The position numbers were made by a program, and so were the translations under genes. Below are positions 1-4,233 of a stretch of 6,734 nt of DNA, one piece after another. A model generated the notes under the pieces. It saw nothing but the letters and a program-made list of their open reading frames with translations, was not told the origin of the DNA and ran no database searches. Within the stretch, counting starts at the first letter, position 1, and each line of letters starts with the position of its first letter. The DNA is from an uncultured Alphaproteobacteria bacterium (lineage in GTDB: Bacteria > Pseudomonadota > Alphaproteobacteria > Rickettsiales > UBA1997): assembly GCA_903849835.1 (NCBI GenBank), contig CAINKA010000126.1:1-6734 (forward strand). The letters are read 5' to 3'.

Positions 1-111
1 ACTTAAAAAATAGTTAGAAATTATCCAAAAATTACTTCTGAATTTGTTCCATCTTTTTTAAAAAAAGAACTCTATCCGGCAGAAATTTCTGTCTGGCTTG
101 AGGGGGTCACT
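1..111. other. Intergenic stretch at the left edge, no gene seen
   Basis: All frames are closed by stops within a few codons and no start leads into an ORF that can be supported. On the minus strand this is the region behind the 251-aa gene. It holds a perfect 12-bp palindrome, CAGAAATTTCTG, at 80-91, and a T-run/A-run near-palindrome at 53-67. Neither looks like a standard intrinsic terminator. The 12-bp palindrome could be an operator for a gene beyond the left edge or could be chance in AT-rich DNA. Confidence 0.4.
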
Positions 112-867
112 TCAGTCCTCATCATAACAGCGCTCATCATCAGGAAATAAAGCCGAGATCATTGTTCCAAGCTCTTTATTCAAAGGCTTTCCATAAAATC
201 TAAGAATTATCACCTGAAGCTTTTTTGCCCAAAGTAATGCTTCGGCATTGTCGACTGATTTTTTGCGGGATACTGGGTTGGCTATGTAGGATTTAAGCTC
301 TGATTCTTCGAGGTTGCTTTTGTAGTAGGACAAGACCTGCTCCAACCTAATTAAATAGCTTTTTATCCCGTCAGTAAATTCGTGATGTTCAGACTCTCCT
401 ATTAGTTGGTCTCGATCATATTCTTCGAAATCAAATTCCGTCGTGTAAAAAGTGTGGAATTTGCTTTCTTCTAACAAGTCTTTGCAAGCCGCTAACATGT
501 ACTCAAGCCTTTTGATTTTGGGCTTTGTATCAAACAAACTTCGTGGCGCCAAATGATATTTTTGAAGAATCGGGTCGAAGGAATTATAAATCTTAAATCC
601 AGAATAAATCATCATTACTGAACCAGGAAAGAGGGTGGTGGTTTTCTTGCTGTTGATTTTAAATAGTTTTTGCCAAACGGGAACCATTCTCTCATCAGCA
701 ACAAGGCGAAAGGTAAAATTTATTTCCTCGGCATTTTTTCTTTTTTTGTCATCGTCTACTAGCTCGTTAGAGTGAATCATTCTTGCTAGATATTGGAAAA
801 AATGTTCCTGAAGCTCATCGGGCAGTGAGGCGGGGATGTCTTTTTCTGTGTATAGGATTTTACTCAT
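112..867 (-). CDS. Hypothetical protein, 251 aa, encoded directly behind and overlapping the integrase gene
   Basis: I do not recognise this protein. From the ATG at 867 it is 251 residues, soluble in appearance, with no signal peptide or membrane segment, rich in charged residues and predicted mainly helical. Visible landmarks are a KKRKNAEE stretch near 41-48, a charged EFDFEEYDRD segment near 144-153, and a C-terminal block with AEALLWAKKLQVIILRFYG (about 208-226) ending in an acidic tail. An in-frame TTG at 879 would add four residues. I prefer ATG 867 because its codon overlaps the integrase stop by 8 nt (ATGAGTAA), a typical translational coupling, and because a G-run (GGGGG) sits about 5 nt upstream and may serve as a poor ribosome-binding site. 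Its position makes it part of the int transcript. It may be a factor that accompanies the integrase or ordinary island cargo; nothing in the sequence decides this. Confidence 0.8.
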   Translation of the reverse strand: MSKILYTEKDIPASLPDELQEHFFQYLARMIHSNELVDDDKKRKNAEEINFTFRLVADERMVPVWQKLFKINSKKTTTLFPGSVMMIYSGFKIYNSFDPILQKYHLAPRSLFDTKPKIKRLEYMLAACKDLLEESKFHTFYTTEFDFEEYDRDQLIGESEHHEFTDGIKSYLIRLEQVLSYYKSNLEESELKSYIANPVSRKKSVDNAEALLWAKKLQVIILRFYGKPLNKELGTMISALFPDDERCYDED

Positions 868-2044
868 TCTTACCCCCAAGCTTTTCCAAATAATCCGCCC
901 ACCACCGCATCATTTCTTTGCGTTCTGGCAAATATTGTGCGTGGTTGTAAGAGGCGCGAACTTTGTTTCTTTCTCCATGTGCAAGCTGTCTTTCAATCAC
1001 ATCTGGGCGGAATTTGTTTTCATTCAGGATTGTTGAAGCAGTACCGCGAAAGCCGTGAACTGTGGATTTCGATTTATACCCCATGTGATGCATGGCGTAA
1101 AGCATGGTATTTTCGCTCATCATTTTGTGTGGACTTACGCTGCTTGGGAAAACGAATTTCGGATTATTGTGAAGCGCTCTGACTTCTTTTAAGATTTGGA
1201 GGGCTTGCTTAGAAAGCGGCACGATGTGTTTTTCTCTCATCTTCATGCGCTCGGCGGGGATGCGCCATTCTGCGGTTTTTAAGTCAAATTCTTCCCACTC
1301 TGCGCCACGTAATTCTTTGGTTCTGACGAAGGTCAGCATGATGAATTTTAGAGCTAAATGGGTTTGAGTGCCTGGGTGATAAGTTTCCAATTTTTGCAGA
1401 AACTCCGGCATTTCCTTTTCTTCAAAGCGTGAGTAATTTTGTTTTTTTCTGCCGGTTAAAGATCCTCTCAAATCTGCCGCAACATCTCGTTCTGCCCTTC
1501 CGGTTGCAATGGCGTAACGAAAGACTTGGCTGGTGGTTTGAAGAGCGCGATGTGCGATATCTAGTGCGCCACGTTTTTCGATTTTGTGAATTGTTGCAAG
1601 AAGCTCGGGAGCGGTGATTTGATTAATTGGACGAAAACCAATGTGAGGAAAAACATCGGCCGAAAGTCTTCTCAGAACGTATTCGCTATGCCTTTGCGTA
1701 AGTCGTGCCGCCTGCTTTTGATGCCATTCGCGCGCTATGTTTTCAAAAGAATTTTCGGCGCTAAGCGCCTTAGTGAGTTTGGATAATTTCTTTTCGTGAG
1801 AGGGGTCAAGCCCTTCTTGCATCTGCTTTCGTGCTGCATCTCTTTTATCGCGCGCTTCTTTAAGTGAGACCTCTGGATAAACTCCAAGTGAGAGTAATTT
1901 TTCTTTACCGCTAAATCTGTATTTCAACTGCCAATACTTGCTACCATTGGGATGAATCAACAATCTCATCCCTTTCTCATCAGCGAGTTTGTATTGTTTT
2001 TCTTTTGGCTTCGCGTTTTTGATGATGATGTCCGTGAGGGGCAT
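860..2044 (-). CDS. int: P4-type tyrosine recombinase / site-specific integrase, 394 aa
   Basis: Full-length integrase that catalyses strand exchange between an element and the host attachment site, here presumably the adjacent tRNA-Ser 3' end. Domain order: N-terminal arm-DNA-binding domain of the DUF4102 type (about 1-90, with LADEKGMRLLIHPNGSKYW and the LGVYPEVSLKEAR motif), SAM-like core-binding domain (about 97-180), and C-terminal catalytic domain (about 205-375). Catalytic residues are all visible: Arg241 (FVRTKELRGAEW), the hairpin Lys (K268), His330 and Arg333 (HGFRGTAS), His356 (LAHGERN) and nucleophile Tyr366 (RASYNHAQY). Length is usual for the family. The ATG at 2044 has no Shine-Dalgarno sequence. 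The gene lies 167 bp downstream of the tRNA in the same direction and its stop overlaps the next gene. A promoter overlapping G-rich repeats and a dyad suggests autoregulation or control by an excisionase (inference). Confidence 0.96.
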   Translation of the reverse strand: MPLTDIIIKNAKPKEKQYKLADEKGMRLLIHPNGSKYWQLKYRFSGKEKLLSLGVYPEVSLKEARDKRDAARKQMQEGLDPSHEKKLSKLTKALSAENSFENIAREWHQKQAARLTQRHSEYVLRRLSADVFPHIGFRPINQITAPELLATIHKIEKRGALDIAHRALQTTSQVFRYAIATGRAERDVAADLRGSLTGRKKQNYSRFEEKEMPEFLQKLETYHPGTQTHLALKFIMLTFVRTKELRGAEWEEFDLKTAEWRIPAERMKMREKHIVPLSKQALQILKEVRALHNNPKFVFPSSVSPHKMMSENTMLYAMHHMGYKSKSTVHGFRGTASTILNENKFRPDVIERQLAHGERNKVRASYNHAQYLPERKEMMRWWADYLEKLGGKNE

Positions 2045-2062
2045 TAAGATAAAAATTGTTAT

Positions 2063-2098
2063 GGGGGGTAGATATTTTTACCCCATTTTTTACCCCCA
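2063..2098 (-). repeat. G-rich repeats at the integrase start region (candidate integrase/Xis sites)
   Basis: On the minus strand, TGGGGGTA (2098-2091) and TGGGGTA (2085-2079) stand as direct repeats about 12 bp apart, each followed by an A-run. An inverted copy, TACCCCCCA (2070-2062), follows, so that GGGGTA and TACCCC form a stem around an 8-nt loop (2084-2065). The set overlaps the predicted int -10 and start site. Repeats of this placement are typical of arm-type integrase or operator sites, but no binding can be shown from sequence alone. A further TGGGGGTAA lies at 878-870, at the int/251-aa gene junction. Confidence 0.5.
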
Positions 2099-2116
2099 GA
2101 TTTGTCTGGATGTCAA
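2087..2116 (-). promoter_or_regulatory. Predicted int promoter with an internal dyad
   Basis: A perfect -35 TTGACA (2116-2111) is followed after 18 bp by TAAAAA (2092-2087) as -10. An inverted repeat CCAGA-N4-TCTGG (on the plus strand 2096-2109) fills the spacer and would be a natural operator. The -10 coincides with the first G-rich repeat. Transcription would start near 2080, about 35 nt before the int ATG. The -35 is strong, the -10 weak. Confidence 0.55.
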
Positions 2117-2137
2117 CAATCTTTTTAAGATCATCTC

Positions 2138-2196
2138 GGACTTCAATCTGCTATAAAGTCCTAATCTATCTACATCTGCCGGACTTTACCGGACTT
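2138..2196. repeat. Cluster of four GGACTT-type repeats between tRNA-Ser and int
   Basis: On the plus strand GGACTT occurs at 2138-2143, 2181-2186 and 2191-2196, the last two as CCGGACTT 10 bp apart. An inverted copy AAGTCC lies at 2156-2161. ATCTGC also occurs twice (2146-2151 and 2174-2179). The cluster lies between the tRNA end and the int promoter, where P4-type elements carry integrase or excisionase arm sites. Function is inferred from position and from the ~10-bp (one helical turn) spacing of two copies. Confidence 0.45.
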
Positions 2197-2211
2197 CTTG
2201 AAATTGGCTAT

Positions 2212-2238
2212 TGGCGGAGAAGAAGGGATTCGAACCCT
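2212..2238 (-). other. Inferred attachment site (att) at the tRNA-Ser 3' end
   Basis: Position inferred, not seen as a repeat. Elements with P4-type integrases recombine in the 3' part of tRNA genes (T-arm to CCA), and the int-proximal att therefore overlaps this segment. The matching direct repeat is expected beyond the left edge of the window. The exact core cannot be defined without that copy. Confidence 0.45.
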
Positions 2239-2303
2239 TGATACAGTTTTACCCGTATACCTTCTTAGCAGGAAGGTGCCTTCAGCCACTCGGCCACTTC
2301 TCC
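2212..2303 (-). tRNA. tRNA-Ser(GCU), CCA encoded
   Basis: Class II tRNA of 92 nt including encoded CCA (2214-2212). Acceptor stem GGAGAAG (2303-2297) pairs with CTTCTCC (2222-2216), discriminator G. The D-arm has GCC/GGC pairing around AGTGGCTGAA. Anticodon stem CCTTC/GAAGG has loop CTGCTAA and anticodon GCT (2269-2267), reading AGC/AGU codons. A long variable arm (ATACGG/CTGTAT stem) is typical of tRNA-Ser, and the T-arm is AAGGG-TTCGAAT-CCCTT. It serves as the integration site of the neighbouring element. Its natural promoter lies at 2461-2434, about 125 nt upstream, instead of the usual 20-30 nt, because a ~102-bp duplication/insertion lies between. Confidence 0.97.
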
Positions 2304-2310
2304 AAAAATA

Positions 2311-2333
2311 ACCCTCAGTTTATAGCTGAAGGC
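2311..2333 (-). terminator. Terminator-like hairpin in the leader just before tRNA-Ser
   Basis: Minus-strand stem of about 9 bp: CCTTCAG pairs with CTGAGGG (one G-U), extendable by G-T and A-T, around a 7-nt loop CTATAAA, followed by ATTTTT. It looks like a weak intrinsic terminator or attenuator placed directly between the promoter and the intact tRNA, which is unexpected. Its upstream arm is also exactly complementary over 9 nt (GCCTTCAGC) to the tRNA D-arm segment GCTGAAGGC (2286-2278). It may instead be a remnant of the duplication. Confidence 0.35.
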
Positions 2334-2344
2334 TTTAAATTTTT

Positions 2345-2381
2345 GCGCTGTTTGTTAGCTGGCGGCTAACGGCACAGACGC
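2345..2381. repeat. Imperfect hairpin element inside the spacer between the tRNA fragment and tRNA-Ser
   Basis: Inverted repeat with GTTAGC/GCTAAC around a 5-nt loop (CGCCA or TGGCG depending on strand). After a small internal loop it continues with CTGT/ACAG and GCG/CGC, about 13 base pairs in all. It is more GC-rich than its surroundings and lies in the 78 bp that separate the two copies of the tRNA 5' end. It could be a small palindromic mobile repeat inserted in the tRNA leader. I recognise no named family. Confidence 0.45.
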
Positions 2382-2384
2382 TGG

Positions 2385-2408
2385 CAGCCACTCGGCCACT
2401 TCTCCAAA
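2385..2408 (-). pseudogene. Orphan 5' fragment of tRNA-Ser(GCU)
   Basis: The 24 bp at 2385-2408 are identical to 2283-2306, the first 21 nt of the intact tRNA-Ser plus three upstream bases. They contain the acceptor 5' strand GGAGAAG (2405-2399) and the D-arm up to GGCTG. Downstream the match ends abruptly and no anticodon, variable or T-arm follows. The fragment, not the intact gene, sits at the normal distance (about 22 nt) from the predicted transcription start. The simplest reading is that this was the original tRNA start and a ~102-bp insertion with a 24-bp duplication moved the functional gene away. Confidence 0.8.
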
Positions 2409-2433
2409 GTTTTTATTGAGGTAAGAGCGCGGG

Positions 2434-2461
2434 AAAATAGGAGCGAAATGCTTCGCGTCAA
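2434..2461 (-). promoter_or_regulatory. tRNA-Ser promoter, stable-RNA type
   Basis: -35 TTGACG (2461-2456), 16-bp spacer, -10 TATTTT (2439-2434), then a GC-rich discriminator CCCGCGC (2433-2427). The 14 bp at 2423-2436 are identical to 3798-3811 in the rpmG promoter, which has the same 16-bp spacing. GC-rich discriminators mark promoters of stable RNA and ribosomal protein genes under growth-rate/stringent control (established in Proteobacteria). The spacer holds an inverted repeat GCGAA-N4-TTCGC (2443-2456). Confidence 0.75.
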
Positions 2462-2495
2462 CTAAGAATCTTTCTAAATCTAGATCTTTATGATT

Positions 2496-2547
2496 GTAGG
2501 GGTTTTCCTTGTGCCAGCCCGCGGGCGACCACAAGGGTCTCCCCTAC
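2496..2547. repeat. 52-bp symmetric palindrome (REP-like element) behind glpX
   Basis: Perfectly centred imperfect palindrome: GTAGGGG (2496-2502), 4-nt internal mismatch, CCTTGTG (2507-2513), 3-nt mismatch, self-complementary core GCCCGCGGGC (2517-2526), then the mirror arms CACAAGG (2530-2536) and CCCCTAC (2541-2547). Elements with GTAGGGG...CCCCTAC ends and a CCTTGTGG interior are, from memory, a widespread intergenic repeat type in bacteria; this copy would be partly decayed in the left arm. It begins 11 bp after the glpX stop and, as RNA, would fold into a very stable hairpin that could protect or end the glpX mRNA, although no T-run follows. Confidence 0.75.
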
Positions 2548-2558
2548 GGAGCTAGATG

Positions 2559-3506
2559 TTAAGAAAAATATTCCGACATCGTTCTCGTAACTTTTTTCGC
2601 AGCGGAATCCATCAGTAAAGAGCTAACGATGATTTTTTTGCGATGGCATTTTGTCATTTTTACTCCAGAAAGCATGTAGCCGTCAGTCACGCCGGCACAG
2701 GCGAAAATCACGTCACCTCTCGCCATTTCTTCGGCGCTGTATTTTTTGTTCAAATCTTTGATGCCCATTTTTTTGGCGCGGTCGATTTGTTTTTTATTTT
2801 CACCAAAAATTAGGCGTCCTATCATCTGTCCGCCGATCACGCGCAATGCGGCTGCAGCGAGCACGCCTTCCGGAGCTCCTCCTGTTCCCATATAGGCGTC
2901 GACGCGAGTATTTTGGCTGGTGCAGGCGATTACTCCAGCAACGTCACCATCACCGATCAAGCGAATTTTGGCACCCGCCTCACGAACTTTTGCGATCAAT
3001 TCTTCATGGCGTGAGCGCTCTAGAATCATCACGGTTAAATCAGAGATCACACATTTTTTTGCTTTTGCGATATTTTGTAAATTTTTTTTCGGTGAATTGT
3101 CGAGGTCGATCACGCCTTGTGGCAAGCCTGCTCCCACCGCAATTTTTTCCATGTAAACGTCGGGCGCATGCAAGAATCCGCCTTTTTTAGCGAAGGCAAT
3201 GACAGCCAGTGAAGACTCTCCAGCATTAGCGCAAATGGTTGTGCCTTCGAGTGGATCGAGTGCGATGTCGACTTCGATTCCACCTTTCCCAACTTTTTCG
3301 CCGATGTAGAGCATCGGGGCTTCGTCGCGCTCTCCTTCGCCGATCACGATGGTTCCTTTTATGTTCATGCGGTTGAGATTCTCGCGCATCGAATTTACCG
3401 CAGCAGCATCAGCGGCCATGTTGTCACCTTTGCCAATCCAATCGTAGCAGGCGATTGCAGCTTTTTCTGTGACTTCGATAATTTGTGAGGAAAGTTGAGT
3501 TAGCAT
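2559..3506 (-). CDS. glpX: Class II fructose-1,6-bisphosphatase GlpX, 315 aa
   Basis: Cytosolic metal-dependent phosphatase that hydrolyses fructose 1,6-bisphosphate to fructose 6-phosphate in gluconeogenesis; some members also act on sedoheptulose 1,7-bisphosphate. The single FBPase_glpX domain spans almost the whole protein. Visible motifs are GKGDNMAADAAAV (25-37, with metal-site Asp33), GEGERDEAPM (56-65, Glu57), DPLEGTT (84-90), GDGD (185-188) and MGTGGAPEG (206-214, Glu213). Length is usual for the family. The ATG at 3506 gives the expected family N-terminus but has no Shine-Dalgarno sequence. The gene follows rpmG in the same direction, yet a strong terminator ends only 24 nt before its ATG, so its transcription depends on read-through or on a promoter buried in the terminator region. 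A 52-bp palindrome lies just behind its stop. Confidence 0.97.
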   Translation of the reverse strand: MLTQLSSQIIEVTEKAAIACYDWIGKGDNMAADAAAVNSMRENLNRMNIKGTIVIGEGERDEAPMLYIGEKVGKGGIEVDIALDPLEGTTICANAGESSLAVIAFAKKGGFLHAPDVYMEKIAVGAGLPQGVIDLDNSPKKNLQNIAKAKKCVISDLTVMILERSRHEELIAKVREAGAKIRLIGDGDVAGVIACTSQNTRVDAYMGTGGAPEGVLAAAALRVIGGQMIGRLIFGENKKQIDRAKKMGIKDLNKKYSAEEMARGDVIFACAGVTDGYMLSGVKMTKCHRKKIIVSSLLMDSAAKKVTRTMSEYFS

Positions 3507-3529
3507 ATTTTTTGAAGGAAATTTTGGAC

Positions 3530-3562
3530 AAAAAAAAGGCGGACTTTTTTAAGTCCGCCTTT
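3530..3562 (-). terminator. Strong intrinsic terminator behind rpmG
   Basis: Minus-strand stem AAAGGCGGACTT (3562-3551) pairs with AAGTCCGCCTTT (3546-3535) around a 4-nt AAAA loop; the stem is 12 bp and G+C rich in its centre. It is followed by an uninterrupted run of 8 T (3537-3530). It starts 10 nt after the rpmG stop and ends 24 nt before the glpX start. The opposite strand has no T-run after the stem, so it acts only on minus-strand transcription. Confidence 0.92.
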
Positions 3563-3572
3563 CGGTTAGAGC

Positions 3573-3767
3573 TTAGCTCGAAAGCTTTTGCTCTTTGAAT
3601 TCGACATGCTTGCGCACAACAGGATCATATTTTGAAAAGATCATTTTTTCTTGTTTTTGTTTTGGATTACGACGCGCGATGTAGTAAAATCCAGTGTCCG
3701 CAGTGCTAACCATTTTGAACGCAATAGAATTTCTTTTTGCTTTCGAAGCTTTTGGTTTTCCAGCCAT
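3573..3767 (-). CDS. rpmG: 50S ribosomal protein bL33, 64 aa
   Basis: Small basic protein of the large ribosomal subunit near the E site. The core VSTADTGFYYIARRN (20-34) and tail KYDPVVRKHVEFKE (46-59) are those of alphaproteobacterial bL33. It is the cysteine-free form: no CxxC zinc pairs are present. At 64 residues it is longer than the usual 55 or so, owing to a basic N-terminal extension (MAGKPKASKAKRNS) before the conserved start of the domain. The ATG at 3767 is preceded by AGGT at 7-8 nt, the only gene here with a plausible Shine-Dalgarno element. It is driven by a stable-RNA-type promoter and closed by a strong terminator, so it is probably a monocistronic unit. Confidence 0.97.
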   Translation of the reverse strand: MAGKPKASKAKRNSIAFKMVSTADTGFYYIARRNPKQKQEKMIFSKYDPVVRKHVEFKEQKLSS

Positions 3768-3808
3768 AAATTACCTGAGTGTTTGGGGGAGTTAAAAAAG
3801 AGCGCGGG

Positions 3809-3836
3809 AAAGTATTTTTTGATGGCTTGAAGTCAA
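3809..3836 (-). promoter_or_regulatory. rpmG promoter, stable-RNA type
   Basis: -35 CTTGACT (TTGACT at 3836-3831), 16-bp spacer, -10 TACTTT (3814-3809), followed by the discriminator CCCGCGC. Spacing and the 14 bp at 3798-3811 are identical to the tRNA-Ser promoter at 2434-2461. Transcription would start near 3802, leaving a 5' leader of about 35 nt before the rpmG ATG. The shared design suggests common growth-rate control of the two translation genes (inference). Confidence 0.75.
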
Positions 3837-3860
3837 GAAAAATTTGGTTTGAGCTGCCTG

Positions 3861-4169
3861 CTAATTTATGACTTTGTTAAGCCAAGTGATTATGCCGATT
3901 GTAGCAGCCAGCATGAAAAACATTTTTATGAGTATTTCATTTTTTATGGCTTCAATTTTTTGCTCAAATTTTTGATCTAAGGATTGAATATCTTTTTTTA
4001 AAAGCGCGACATCATGTTTTGTTGCCAAACCTTCAATTGATTGATTCTGCGTGTCTTTAATCGCTTCAGAAAGTTCTTCGGCGATTCTTTGATCAAGCCC
4101 AGCTTTTTGTAATCTTTTTGAAAATTGTAAGGTGTCGATGGTGAAGAAGCCCATAGTTGTAGTGGTCAT
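3861..4169 (-). CDS. Small coiled-coil membrane-anchored protein, DUF1640/CCDC90-like, 102 aa
   Basis: Function unknown. The layout matches the bacterial DUF1640 (CCDC90-like) family. There is an N-terminal helical part with FSKRLQKAGLDQRIAEELSEAI (about 16-37), then ATKHDVALLKKDIQSLDQKFEQKIEA (about 49-74) forming a heptad coiled coil, and a single C-terminal membrane segment FFMLAATIGIITWL (84-97) with a short tail. It is thus probably tail-anchored in the inner membrane with the coiled coil in the cytosol and likely oligomeric. The ATG at 4169 is used here; Met6 (4154) is an alternative, and neither has a Shine-Dalgarno sequence. The leader instead is rich in A and C (repeated ACCACA). It follows ilvN by 64 bp with no clear terminator, so it may be co-transcribed with ilvBN, but no metabolic link is evident. 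Family assignment is from pattern memory. Confidence 0.8.
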   Translation of the reverse strand: MTTTTMGFFTIDTLQFSKRLQKAGLDQRIAEELSEAIKDTQNQSIEGLATKHDVALLKKDIQSLDQKFEQKIEAIKNEILIKMFFMLAATIGIITWLNKVIN

Positions 4170-4233
4170 GTGGTGTTGTGGTTTAGGGTTGATGATGTGG
4201 TAAAACTATCCTGCAGTTTTTTAATCCACAATT

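Larger units (their letters stand above)
1..2211 (-). mobile_element. tRNA-Ser-associated integrative element / genomic island, tRNA-proximal end only (partial)
   Basis: The interval begins directly at the CCA end of tRNA-Ser(GCU). It contains, in reading order, a repeat-rich control region, a P4-type tyrosine integrase and a gene of unknown function translationally overlapping it. Integrases of this family commonly recombine at the 3' ends of tRNA genes and lie immediately next to the tRNA (family knowledge), and the layout here matches. The right boundary is inferred to be within the tRNA 3' half, because such elements carry a copy of the tRNA end that restores the gene. The left boundary lies outside the window, so size, cargo and the second attachment site cannot be seen. 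The element could be intact or a remnant; the integrase reading frame is intact. Confidence 0.6.

Noticed and set aside
937..1786. Plus-strand frames of 62-81 codons opposite the integrase
   Set aside because: Antisense shadows of the intact integrase frame with no independent support.
2056..2241. Plus-strand open frame of 61 codons ending in RRRRDSNP
   Set aside because: It runs antisense through the tRNA and the att/int control region. The RRRRDSNP ending is the usual translation of the complement of a tRNA T-arm, and the start has no coding support.
2385..2460. Possible second complete tRNA-Ser gene behind the promoter
   Set aside because: Only the first 21 nt match; no anticodon arm, variable arm, T-arm or CCA follows before the hairpin spacer, so it is a fragment.
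2846..3190. Plus-strand frame of 114 codons opposite glpX
   Set aside because: Arg/Leu-rich shadow translation of the conserved glpX reading frame; no start context.
4202..4220. Terminator between ilvN and the DUF1640-like gene
   Set aside because: The stem is only AAAACT/AGTTTT with a 7-nt loop, and on the minus strand no T-run follows beyond the stem itself; too weak to call.
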